28,405 nucleotides of DNA, taken from contig CAMLDJ010000040.1 in NCBI GenBank assembly GCA_946478755.1, positions 1-28,405 of the forward strand, in the 5' to 3' direction. Below are positions 16,084 to 24,900 of the stretch, piece by piece. Source of the stretch: an uncultured Pedobacter sp. GTDB lineage: Bacteria > Bacteroidota > Bacteroidia > Sphingobacteriales > Sphingobacteriaceae. The position numbers and the translations under genes were made by a program. The notes beneath the pieces were generated by a model. The model had not been told where the DNA came from and made no database searches. It saw nothing but the letters and a program-made list of their open reading frames with translations. Within the stretch, counting starts at the first letter, position 1, and each line of letters starts with the position of its first letter.

Positions 16084-16117
16084 CAAATTTAATCCCTCGT
16101 TATTGCGCTGATTGAAA
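16084..16117 (-). promoter_or_regulatory. promoter of the CHRD gene, near-leaderless
   Basis: On the minus strand TTTC (16114-16117, one mismatch to TTTG), 22 bp, then TAAATTTG (16091-16084) matches the Bacteroidota consensus. The box ends 6 bp before the ATG at 16077, so the mRNA should have almost no leader. Confidence 0.5.
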
Positions 16118-16276
16118 GCATAACAAGATCATCCTTCCTGGATTTTAAAATCATGCTTGTCATCTTTGCTTCTATATAAGGGTACGCAAGGGCCGTTAAA
16201 ATGGTTGCCTGAAAATGTGATAATTAAAGAAAATGACAATCAACAAACCGCACGGCATCCTAAAAATGTAAGGCAT

Positions 16277-16315
16277 AAAAAAAAGGCTGATCATTTTATC
16301 AATGATCAGCCTTTT
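16277..16315 (-). terminator. strong terminator of the susC-susD operon
   Basis: AAAAGGCTGATCATT (16281-16295) and AATGATCAGCCTTTT (16301-16315) form a perfect 15-bp stem with a 5-nt loop. On the minus strand it is followed by an uninterrupted T-run, and the plus strand also has one, so it can work in both directions. It lies 25 bp after the susD stop. Confidence 0.9.
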
Positions 16316-16339
16316 TTGTCATTTTAGACGGGGGTTTAA

Positions 16340-18403
16340 CTAATAGCCATTATTGCCAAATTCATTTCCATTATTAATTGTATTCAGGAAAGAGAAAGGA
16401 ATAGGTCTATTGTAGTGTCTTGTGGCAATAAAGCTTGCTGAAGCCCTGGCATTATATTGGGCTAAGCGTGTCTCGAATGCTTTATGACGTTTTAATAGTG
16501 CCCAACGGGTAAATTCACCACATAATTCGCGTGCGTACTCATCAAAGACATCGTTCATCGACGCATTGGTTAACTGCATGCCAGTACCTGTATTAAAGTC
16601 GGCAGGATTGCGGCATGCGCGTTTACGCAACTCATTTAAGTACCCCGCAGCAACAGCACCACTTCCACCAGATTTAAGCGTAGCTTCAGCTGCAATTAAA
16701 TAAACTTCTGCCATACGCATGACCATAATGTTACCAAGTTTTTGCTGGAAGTTACCACCCAGCCAGCCACCGTCGAAATTATGATTAAACTTACTTAAAG
16801 CCGGGAAAAGGTTTGCCATACTTATAGGCGTCAATCCATTACCTGTAGGATTTTTGTATTTGGCACCTGTCGGATCTGCCGGATCAAAAAGATCATCAAT
16901 ATTGACCACCGCATATTTACGAAGTGCTTTCTCTGCCGGGCTTAGCGGATCTTTACTTAAAAATGCGAAAAACCTATCTTCATCAACATCCAGCGGATAT
17001 GGATGTACATTGGCATTTGCTACAGTAACCAAAGCAGAAGTTGCCCCTGTGGTTATACCTTTTGGCCAAACTTTTGGTGGATATTGCCATGTTGCATTTT
17101 GCGAAGCATTTTTAGCGTCTACATCGATATAAGGATAAATCTTCTGACCAGCAAAGGCCGGATTGATACCATATTTGGCACAGATCTCAGGCGTTAACGT
17201 TACAGTAGCCTCATCATAGGTTACGTTAGCAGGCGTTGGAGGAGATGGATTGTTGGTTTTTGCCTGTACTCCAGAATAGTTTGTAAATGCTGTCGCAAAC
17301 GAATTTTCCCATCTTTTATCATACGTTGCATTGAAACAATTGATCAGGTATTTTGTGGGTGCAATAAACGACTGATTTAAACGTCCATAATACGCATTTG
17401 AAGTATTCGAACCTACTCGCTTCTTCAAAAGATCTGTACCTCCGCCAAATGCTGCATCAAGTGATGGATAAAAGTGCAGGTAAAGGTTAGGTTTGGTATT
17501 TGATTGAGCGACATCGTAAGATGGAGCATATGGATTTAATCCGTAGGCGGTAAACAATGCTTCAGCATTATTTCTATTATTAGCATAAGCGAACACCTGC
17601 CCAAAATCAGGATACATACTGGCACCATACGCTCCTTTATTTATAATCAGATCTTCAGCAACTTCTTTTGCCCTCAGCCAGTAGCTTTTTGTTCCCTCCA
17701 TTAACCCTTCGCCACCTCCTTGCGCGTAAACACGGGCAAGTATTCCAAGCGCAGATTTCTTGGTTACGCGTTGAGGGTTATTCTGGTATGGTGTAACCGG
17801 AAGGTCTGGTACTGCTGATGTCAGATCGACGATGATTTGCGTATAAACTTCAGCAACACTATTACGGGTTGGGCTTAGATTTTTTACCGGATCGTCTGTA
17901 GTGATCAATGGTATCGGACCGAACTGAGTTACCAGCACAGAGTAATAATATGCTCTCATTACTTTTGCTTCAGCAACCAAAGTTTTGATATCATTGGCGT
18001 TGCCATCTTTAATAAGTGGGGCAATCTGCATGGTTTTGTTACAATCTTTTATCGAGCTCCAGGCAAAATCCCAAACATTGGTTACCAGGTTAAAGTTGTT
18101 GGTAAACTGCTCATATTGCATAATTTGCCTGTTGCTCACACCATTGGTAGGTGATGTCCATAAATCTGTTCCGGTTTCAGACAAAAATCCGTACTGCATA
18201 CCAATCAGTGAGCCCCAAAGCCCATTATATATATTAGCCTGAAAAGATCTAAATCCGTTAAAATCTCTGATCACGTCCTCTTCTGCTAAAGAAACAGGAT
18301 TGTATTCATCTAATTTACATGATGGTATGGTCAATATTAACACTAAACCTAATCCACATGCACTAACTGCTCTCTTTATAAATTGATTTTTCATCCTTAT
18401 CAT
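16340..18403 (-). CDS. SusD/RagB-family glycan-binding outer membrane lipoprotein
   Basis: A 687-residue SusD homologue, the surface lipoprotein lid that binds the ligand over its SusC channel. The lipobox Cys is residue 29 in LTIPSC, after a Lys/Arg-containing signal. The SusD-like N-terminal region includes AEEDVIRDFNGFRSFQANIY and EAKVMRAYYYSVLVTQFGPI, a TPR-type helix. The C-terminal RagB/SusD region includes GNIMVMRMAEVYLIAAEATL, YLNELRKRACR and EYARELCGEFTRWALLKR. Its length is above the usual 500-600 residues. A second in-frame ATG at 18394 (MKNQF) is an equally possible start. It begins 37 bp after susC and shares its operon. Confidence 0.93.
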   Translation of the reverse strand: MIRMKNQFIKRAVSACGLGLVLILTIPSCKLDEYNPVSLAEEDVIRDFNGFRSFQANIYNGLWGSLIGMQYGFLSETGTDLWTSPTNGVSNRQIMQYEQFTNNFNLVTNVWDFAWSSIKDCNKTMQIAPLIKDGNANDIKTLVAEAKVMRAYYYSVLVTQFGPIPLITTDDPVKNLSPTRNSVAEVYTQIIVDLTSAVPDLPVTPYQNNPQRVTKKSALGILARVYAQGGGEGLMEGTKSYWLRAKEVAEDLIINKGAYGASMYPDFGQVFAYANNRNNAEALFTAYGLNPYAPSYDVAQSNTKPNLYLHFYPSLDAAFGGGTDLLKKRVGSNTSNAYYGRLNQSFIAPTKYLINCFNATYDKRWENSFATAFTNYSGVQAKTNNPSPPTPANVTYDEATVTLTPEICAKYGINPAFAGQKIYPYIDVDAKNASQNATWQYPPKVWPKGITTGATSALVTVANANVHPYPLDVDEDRFFAFLSKDPLSPAEKALRKYAVVNIDDLFDPADPTGAKYKNPTGNGLTPISMANLFPALSKFNHNFDGGWLGGNFQQKLGNIMVMRMAEVYLIAAEATLKSGGSGAVAAGYLNELRKRACRNPADFNTGTGMQLTNASMNDVFDEYARELCGEFTRWALLKRHKAFETRLAQYNARASASFIATRHYNRPIPFSFLNTINNGNEFGNNGY

Positions 18404-18440
18404 AATTTGATAATATTTTTCTTTTTCTATTACTTAACGA

Positions 18441-21400
18441 TTAAAATGAGACATTTAAGCCGAGCACAAGCTGTTTGGTCAATGGGTAATCCATCTCACC
18501 ATTCATTTCCGGATCGTAGTCTTTTAACAGATGGCTTTTGGTAATCACCAATGGATTGGTAATGGTGCTGTAAAAACGTACACTACGCATGGCAACCTTT
18601 TTTGCAAGATTTTCCGGCAAAGTGTATCCGAGGCTGATGTTCTTGATTTTAAAGAACGAGCCATCTACATAATTCAGTCCTGAAAATCCTAACATACTTG
18701 TACCAGTCTGGAAATTCATTACTGGAAAATCATTTGATGGATTTTCTGGTGTCCAATAATTGAAATTACGAGGGAAAGTTCTGGCTGGGCTTGCATTGGT
18801 AGAAAGTCCGCTCGGTTGATACCATCCCATCATTACGTAGTTGATCGTTTGACCCCAACGCATGTATGAATAAATACCTAAATCGAAATTTTTGAACTTG
18901 AACGTATTTTGGAAACCCAATGAAAAATCAGGAGTATTATGCCCTACAATTTGGTAATCGTTGGTTGCGTTATAACTATAAATTGATGACGCTGCAGTTA
19001 GCGAAGGGTTAAATTGCTGAGCATCAGCAAGATTAGTATAATAATACAAATCTGTCCCTTCCCTCATAAATACACCATCGGCTAATTTAATAAGACCTGG
19101 CGTATTTACTTTCAAATCGCCTGGACGGCTATTAAGTGCCGCAGCATCTGCTTCCTCACCGATTTGCCAAATTCCATCAATTTTGAAGTTTCTGAATGAA
19201 GCAATCGGCTCGCCGATGGTCAATGAGTAATTTCCAGCTATACGGTTCTCTCCCCCCGTTACGTTATTTGTAATGTTATTGGCAACGCCACCTGTTAATT
19301 TTAAAATTTTCTCATTATTACGGGCGAAAGCAACAGAAGAGCTCCATTCAAAATTCTTGCTCACGATATTACGTGTATTCATGGTGACTTCGAAACCCTT
19401 GTTGTTGGTTTTTGCGATATTGAGATAGGTTTGATACGGCGTATTACCAGATCTGTATGCCCCATATATGATTGGCGAATTGACGTTATAAATTACCCCG
19501 TGAGTATTTGTATTGTAATAATCTAAGGCCATATCAATACGATTGTTAAATAATCCCAGATCCAGGCCAATGTTCAAAGTTTTAGACTTCTCCCATTCCA
19601 ACTCTGGATTGGTAATAAATTGCGAATTGCGGTAAATGGGTATCAGCTCACCACCTAATGACATATTAGTTTGTTCAACGAAATTAGCAGAAGAATTAGC
19701 AGGAATATAGGAAGTTCCTGCAACACCCCATGTAGCACGAAGTTTCAGGTTATTGATATATTTCTTTGTACCCGCCATAAAGTTCTCGTCAGAAATTCTC
19801 CAACCTGCAGACACTGCCGGGAAATTATCCCAACGGTTGGTTTTGTACAATACCGAAGCGCCATCTCTGCGTACTGAAGCCGAGAAGAGGTACTTACCTT
19901 TATAAGCATAATTGATCCGGCCTAACAAACCAAAGGTTTTCTTCATCGTATAAGATGATATGGCGGTTGTGTTTACATCTCCACTAAACCCGTACCATTT
20001 GAAATTATTATTGGCGATATTACTTTGATTCATTTCGGTGTTAGTGTATTGATCATGATAGTAAGAAGTTACACCGGTAAATGTAAAATCATGATCATCT
20101 TGAATTTTCCAATTGTACGTTAACAAGTTCTCCCACTGATAACCTTGATAGCGGTTTTGATTAATTCTTGCTTTGGCAATCTGTCCGTTATTGTACGTAT
20201 AACTTACAGAACCCACACCGTCAAAACGATAGCTATTCAGGTAATTCAAGTGTACACCTGCACGGCTCAGGATGGTTAAACCTTTTATCGGTCTGATCTC
20301 AATATACGGGTTGAAAAATACTTTAGTATTGTTATCCACGTTTCCGTAAACACCGGGCTGATAGTCTAATAAAAGATTGTAGACGTTACTGCCGAGTTCG
20401 GTATTGAGTGAACCATCAGTTTTGTAAGGCTGCACCAAAGGGTCTGTAACGATGGCGTTTTCCAATTTATCCTGTGCCTTATTTCTATCCACATAAGAAG
20501 CCTGAAGATTTGCTCCTACCGAAAGCCAGCTTTTCAACTTATGGTCTAAACGCATATTGGTAGAGTACAGCTTATAATCATCGCCAATATACTGCCCTTT
20601 TTCATCATTTAAGTTAAACGACACATAAGCTTTAGTGTTTTCAGATCCCCCGGAAACAGCTAAACTGTAGTTTTGTATGGTTGGCTTATCTCTCAGGAAA
20701 AGATCGGGCCAGTCCACAAAATTGCCCTGGTTGAACAAATTATATCTGTCAGTTCCAAATATATCTTCATCATCTGCAGGTGACTGCCATTGCGCCCCGG
20801 TTGTAACCCATTTTCTGGCTGCGGCATCATAAGTATATTTATATGCCTCTCTTTTGGCAGCCAAATATTCATCCTTGGTCAAAGTCTCCGGAACAGTTGA
20901 CCAACCGTTATTTCCGTAATAAGAGTTGAAATCAATATTCAACTTTCCCGCCTTACCACTTTTTGTAGTGATGAGAATTACCCCATTTGCACCGGCAGAA
21001 CCATAAACGGCCGTTGAAGCTGCATCTTTTAAGATGTCTATAGATTCAATGTCGTACGGGTTCAGCGTAGAATAGTCACCTGGCAAACCATTGATGATAA
21101 ATAAAGGCGTACTGTTAGCCTTTAGAGATCTGTTTCCACGTAACTGTAAGACAACGCCCTCTCCGGCCTGTCCCGATGCGCGGGTAATATCCAAACCGGC
21201 AACTCTTCCCTGTAATGATTCCATAGGGTTCGGACCAGGTCTGGCTGTAATTTGTTCCGGTTTTACCGACACTACAGATCCGGTAAGGTCACGTTTCTTG
21301 ACAGTACCGTAACCGATCACCACTACATCTTCCAGTTGGCCAATATCTTCTGCCAGTACTACCCGCATGTTATTCGATGCGACAACTTCCACCGTTTTAA

Positions 21401-21725
21401 AGCCTGTCATGCTAAAGACCAGTATACTGTTTTGATTGGCCAGATTGATGCTAAATTCACCTTTACTGTTGGTTGCGACTGTGACAGCCTCATTTTTAGC
21501 CTTAACACTTACGTTAGGTAAAGGGATACCTTGATTATCAACAACCGTCCCTTTAACGTTTAGTTTTTGTTGCACAAAAAAAATGGTGCTCGTAGATTTA
21601 GCAACTGTAGCGCTTTCTGCTGCGAGAGAAGATAACGGTAAGATTGCCATGGCCAGTAGCAACTTAGTACCTGATAGTGCCCTCCGATGGCAATTACTGA
21701 GTAATGTTTTTTGCATAGTTTTCAT
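18441..21725 (-). CDS. SusC/RagA-family TonB-dependent outer membrane transporter
   Basis: A 1094-residue outer membrane transporter importing oligosaccharides or other large nutrients with TonB energy. A signal peptide (hydrophobic segment KLLLAMAILPLSSLA) is followed by a carboxypeptidase-regulatory-like domain (about 55-125: KGTVVDNQGIPLPNVSVKA, FSMTGFKTVEV), the TonB-box and SusC signature LEDVVVIGYGTVKKRDLTGS (131-150) and the plug (ESLQGRVAGLDITR, IDILKDAASTAVYGSAGANG). A 22-strand-type barrel ends in LVLGLNVSF with the usual terminal Phe. There is no N-terminal STN domain, so signalling through an anti-sigma factor is unlikely. ATG 21725 is chosen because the longer frame from 21770 would place a non-signal stretch before MKTMQK. 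The regulator gene lies directly upstream. Confidence 0.95.
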   Translation of the reverse strand: MKTMQKTLLSNCHRRALSGTKLLLAMAILPLSSLAAESATVAKSTSTIFFVQQKLNVKGTVVDNQGIPLPNVSVKAKNEAVTVATNSKGEFSINLANQNSILVFSMTGFKTVEVVASNNMRVVLAEDIGQLEDVVVIGYGTVKKRDLTGSVVSVKPEQITARPGPNPMESLQGRVAGLDITRASGQAGEGVVLQLRGNRSLKANSTPLFIINGLPGDYSTLNPYDIESIDILKDAASTAVYGSAGANGVILITTKSGKAGKLNIDFNSYYGNNGWSTVPETLTKDEYLAAKREAYKYTYDAAARKWVTTGAQWQSPADDEDIFGTDRYNLFNQGNFVDWPDLFLRDKPTIQNYSLAVSGGSENTKAYVSFNLNDEKGQYIGDDYKLYSTNMRLDHKLKSWLSVGANLQASYVDRNKAQDKLENAIVTDPLVQPYKTDGSLNTELGSNVYNLLLDYQPGVYGNVDNNTKVFFNPYIEIRPIKGLTILSRAGVHLNYLNSYRFDGVGSVSYTYNNGQIAKARINQNRYQGYQWENLLTYNWKIQDDHDFTFTGVTSYYHDQYTNTEMNQSNIANNNFKWYGFSGDVNTTAISSYTMKKTFGLLGRINYAYKGKYLFSASVRRDGASVLYKTNRWDNFPAVSAGWRISDENFMAGTKKYINNLKLRATWGVAGTSYIPANSSANFVEQTNMSLGGELIPIYRNSQFITNPELEWEKSKTLNIGLDLGLFNNRIDMALDYYNTNTHGVIYNVNSPIIYGAYRSGNTPYQTYLNIAKTNNKGFEVTMNTRNIVSKNFEWSSSVAFARNNEKILKLTGGVANNITNNVTGGENRIAGNYSLTIGEPIASFRNFKIDGIWQIGEEADAAALNSRPGDLKVNTPGLIKLADGVFMREGTDLYYYTNLADAQQFNPSLTAASSIYSYNATNDYQIVGHNTPDFSLGFQNTFKFKNFDLGIYSYMRWGQTINYVMMGWYQPSGLSTNASPARTFPRNFNYWTPENPSNDFPVMNFQTGTSMLGFSGLNYVDGSFFKIKNISLGYTLPENLAKKVAMRSVRFYSTITNPLVITKSHLLKDYDPEMNGEMDYPLTKQLVLGLNVSF

Positions 21726-21886
21726 CAATGAAATGGTTAAACATTTTGGTTTACAAAACGCAAAATTCAATCACCTGATCAACCTTAAGAAAAACAGTTC
21801 ATATTTCACATTTGAACAATAAGTTCATGCAGCAAAGATGTTTATACTTGGTTTTCAGGTTCCGAATAAAGCGGTCTCCTTGATAA

Positions 21887-21894
21887 CAAACATA
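21887..21894 (-). promoter_or_regulatory. -7 element of a candidate susC promoter
   Basis: TATGTTTG on the minus strand matches TAnnTTTG; no -33 element is present at the proper distance. Transcription would start near 21880, giving a leader of about 155 nt. An activator-dependent promoter lacking a -33 box fits control by the adjacent regulator. Confidence 0.4.
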
Positions 21895-21926
21895 GCTAAA
21901 CAGCACCCATGAGGAGGTCGAATTTT

Positions 21927-21954
21927 GTTCTAAAATGGTTCAAATTTATTCAAA
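21927..21954 (-). promoter_or_regulatory. three helically phased TTTGAA-type repeats, candidate operator of the hybrid regulator
   Basis: On the minus strand TTTGAAT (21954-21948), TTTGAAC (21944-21938) and TTTAGAAC (21934-21927) follow each other at about 10-bp intervals. They lie 33-60 bp upstream of the -7 box at 21887-21894. Tandem direct repeats on one face of the helix, just upstream of the promoter, are what AraC-type activators usually bind. Confidence 0.45.
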
Positions 21955-21968
21955 AAACCCTCAAAATC

Positions 21969-24900
21969 TCAGGATACAGCCAAACGCTTTAGATAATGGG
22001 TTGGTGAAGCATCATATTTTTCTTTAAAGCAGGTACTGAAGTATTTGGGATTGTTAAACCCAACTTCAAATGCCACGATGGATACCCTTTCTTCCCCTTC
22101 ATCAAACAATTGTTTGGCTCTGGCCAAACGCATATCCCTTACAAAATCGACAGCCGTTGTTCCTGTTAAACTTTTAAACTTACTATAGAAAGTGGTCCGA
22201 CCCATCGCCACCTTGTCTGCGAGCAATTCGATGTTAAAATCCGGATCAGCCATGCTGTCTTCCACAATCTTAATTACCTTTTTAAGAAAGGCTTCATCCC
22301 TCGCAGTAATGGCAGCGGGATGAGGTAAAGGATCAACGACATTTTCTTTGATCTGGCTAAACATTTTGCGGCGCTGACGGATCAGGCTCTGCATGGCCGT
22401 AACCAGCATTTCTTTATCATAGGGTTTCGTGAAATAGTGATCGGCACCGTAGCGCAATCCATCCAGCTGGCTTTCAATTGATGCCCTTGCACTGAGCAGC
22501 ACAATCGGGATATGACTGGTGCGCTGATCGTTTTTGAGTTTATCCAACATTTCAATGCCATCCATTACCGGCATCATAATGTCACTGAGGATTAGATCCG
22601 GCAGCATTTTAGTCGCCCTCGTAAAACCTGCCAGGCCATCACTTTCGCAGATCACATTAAAATGTTCTTCGAGTTCTTTTGTGAGCAGGGACCGAAGTTC
22701 GTAGCTATCTTCCACCAGTAACAATACCGGGTGGGACGGCAAATCAATGGTCGATTCCCCGGCATAGCGCAAATTCAAATTCTCAGGTAGTACAACGGCC
22801 TCTCCTCCCTTCCCTTCGGCAACAATCGTTGCACTTTCTGAGATTTTTGCCTTTAGTGGCAAGATAACTTCTACGGTTAACCCTCCGTGTTCATTGTTGG
22901 AAGCCGCAACAGTTCCATGATGCAATCCGGCAATTTCTTTTACAAGGGCCAGGCCGATGCCCGTTCCCTTGATCGCATGGGTTTCCTTTCTGTTGTCCAC
23001 ATGATAAAGCAGAAAAACCTCTTCCAGCTTATCAGGAGACAAGCCAATTCCCTGGTCGCTAATGGCGATGCTAAAATTATGATGATCGGCTGCTTTTATA
23101 AATATCTCTACCAAACCTCCAGGATTAGAAAATTTATAAGCATTGGCAAGCAAGTTATACACCATCACATCTACTTTTTCAGGATCAATCTGTACATAGA
23201 GTTCATCCAACTCGCATCGTATCGCAAAGCTGATGTTTTTCTCCGTATCTGCGCCTCTAAAATACTCTGAAAGCTTTCGGGTGAAACTTATCAGTTCAAC
23301 GGTCTGGTAGTGGAGCTCGCCCTTCCCACTCTGAATCTTTCTAAGATCCAGCCATTGATCCATAAATCTGGTTAGCCGGCCTGCATTTCTATGGATCATC
23401 TGAATGTAGTGATTTCCCTTTGCCGAGAGCTGCTCCGTTTCCATGATTGCTTTTATGGGATTGGAGATCAGGGTTAAGGGGGTTCGTAATTCATGAGAGA
23501 CCTGCGTAAAAAAATCTACCTTAAGTTCCGCTACCTTACGTTCAACGGCAACACTTTGGCGCAGGCGTAAAATGGTCCGAATAATTCTATAAACAACTGT
23601 TATTGCCCCCGATAGCAAGATGGCATAAATCAGGTAGGCCCACCAGGTCTGCCAAAATGGAGGCTGCACAATAATCGTCAATTGTCTCGTCGTCCCATTT
23701 AAATAGTAATCATTTTTTAGATTTTTAACCTCAAAAACATATTCTCCGGGTGGCAAATTGGTGTAAGTGGCGCGATGCTGATTGCCGCTGTAATGCCAGT
23801 TGTTATCGAATCCGCTGAGTCGATACAGCAGCTGACGCTTTAAACCGTTTCGAAAATCAAGCATGCCAAAACCAATGCTCACTGTATTTTGGTCATATTT
23901 AAGCACGAGTTTATCTACCTTGTCGATTCCTGCCTGAAGTATTGATCCGGCATCGCCTACGTTAACCGGGCGGTTATTTACCTGAAGGTTATGGAAAATG
24001 TTCCTCGCCCTTCTCAGCTTTTCTTTGAGATTTAAGGGATTAAATGTTAAAAATCCTTTTTCTGTTCCAAATGTGATTTCGCCTTGGTGGGAGCTGGTAA
24101 CTGATGCCTCAGAAAAGGTGGGTACGAATACGCCATCTTCTTCGCCATAATTACGAAAAGTTTTTTTTACCGGGTCAAAGCGTGAAAGCCCCATCTGTGT
24201 AGCGAGCCAGATCTTGCCGTTTCGATCTTGCTGTGCACTTAAGACATAATTATTTAGCAGACCGGCGGTTGTATTATAGTTTTCAAACTTTACGCTGTTG
24301 AAGGGGTCGGCATAATTTGCTTTACATAATCCGCCGCCCGCAGTGGAAAGCCACATCCCCTGCTTTCCATCGTAAAAAATATGCAGCACATCATTGGCCC
24401 CAAGGCTGTTGGGATCCTCTTCATGATTTGCATAAAACTTAACTTTTTTTGGCAGCTCGGAGTTGCCATTTGGCCGAAGGACCATTAGTCCATTTGTGGT
24501 TCCTACCCAAAGATTATGATGGTTATCTGCAGTTATGCTCCTGATTTTATAGAATTCCGCTATCCCTTTCACCTTTTGGGCAACATGGACGAAAGAGAGG
24601 TTTCCATTTTTTTCTATCGCCAGATCCAGGCCTCTTTCGAAGGTACCCACCCAGATCCGATTGTTTTTGTCTTTGAACAAGGTGACTACCTTATCACTGA
24701 TTAAACTGTTTTTTTGAGATGGATGATGCTTAAAATGATTCAACCGGTAAGCTTTTCCATCGGTAGTGATGGGATCCGCCTTGAAAAGTCCGTTTCCTTT
24801 TGTGCCAATCCAAATGGTGCCTTTGTCATCTTCCAGTATGGCATATACGGAGCCGAAGCCATTTTTTGGCAGGTTCTGAAAGGGATTGGGTTGCAAATCT

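Noticed and set aside
16078..16086. Earlier TTG start of the CHRD gene (MIRMK...)
   Set aside because: The TTG overlaps the TAAATTTG promoter box; ATG 16077 gives a normal lipoprotein signal.
22887..23270. 127-codon plus-strand ORF inside the HTCS gene
   Set aside because: It is antisense to the kinase and ATPase domains, whose motifs are intact; other antisense ORFs in tkt, susC and susD were dismissed for the same reason.
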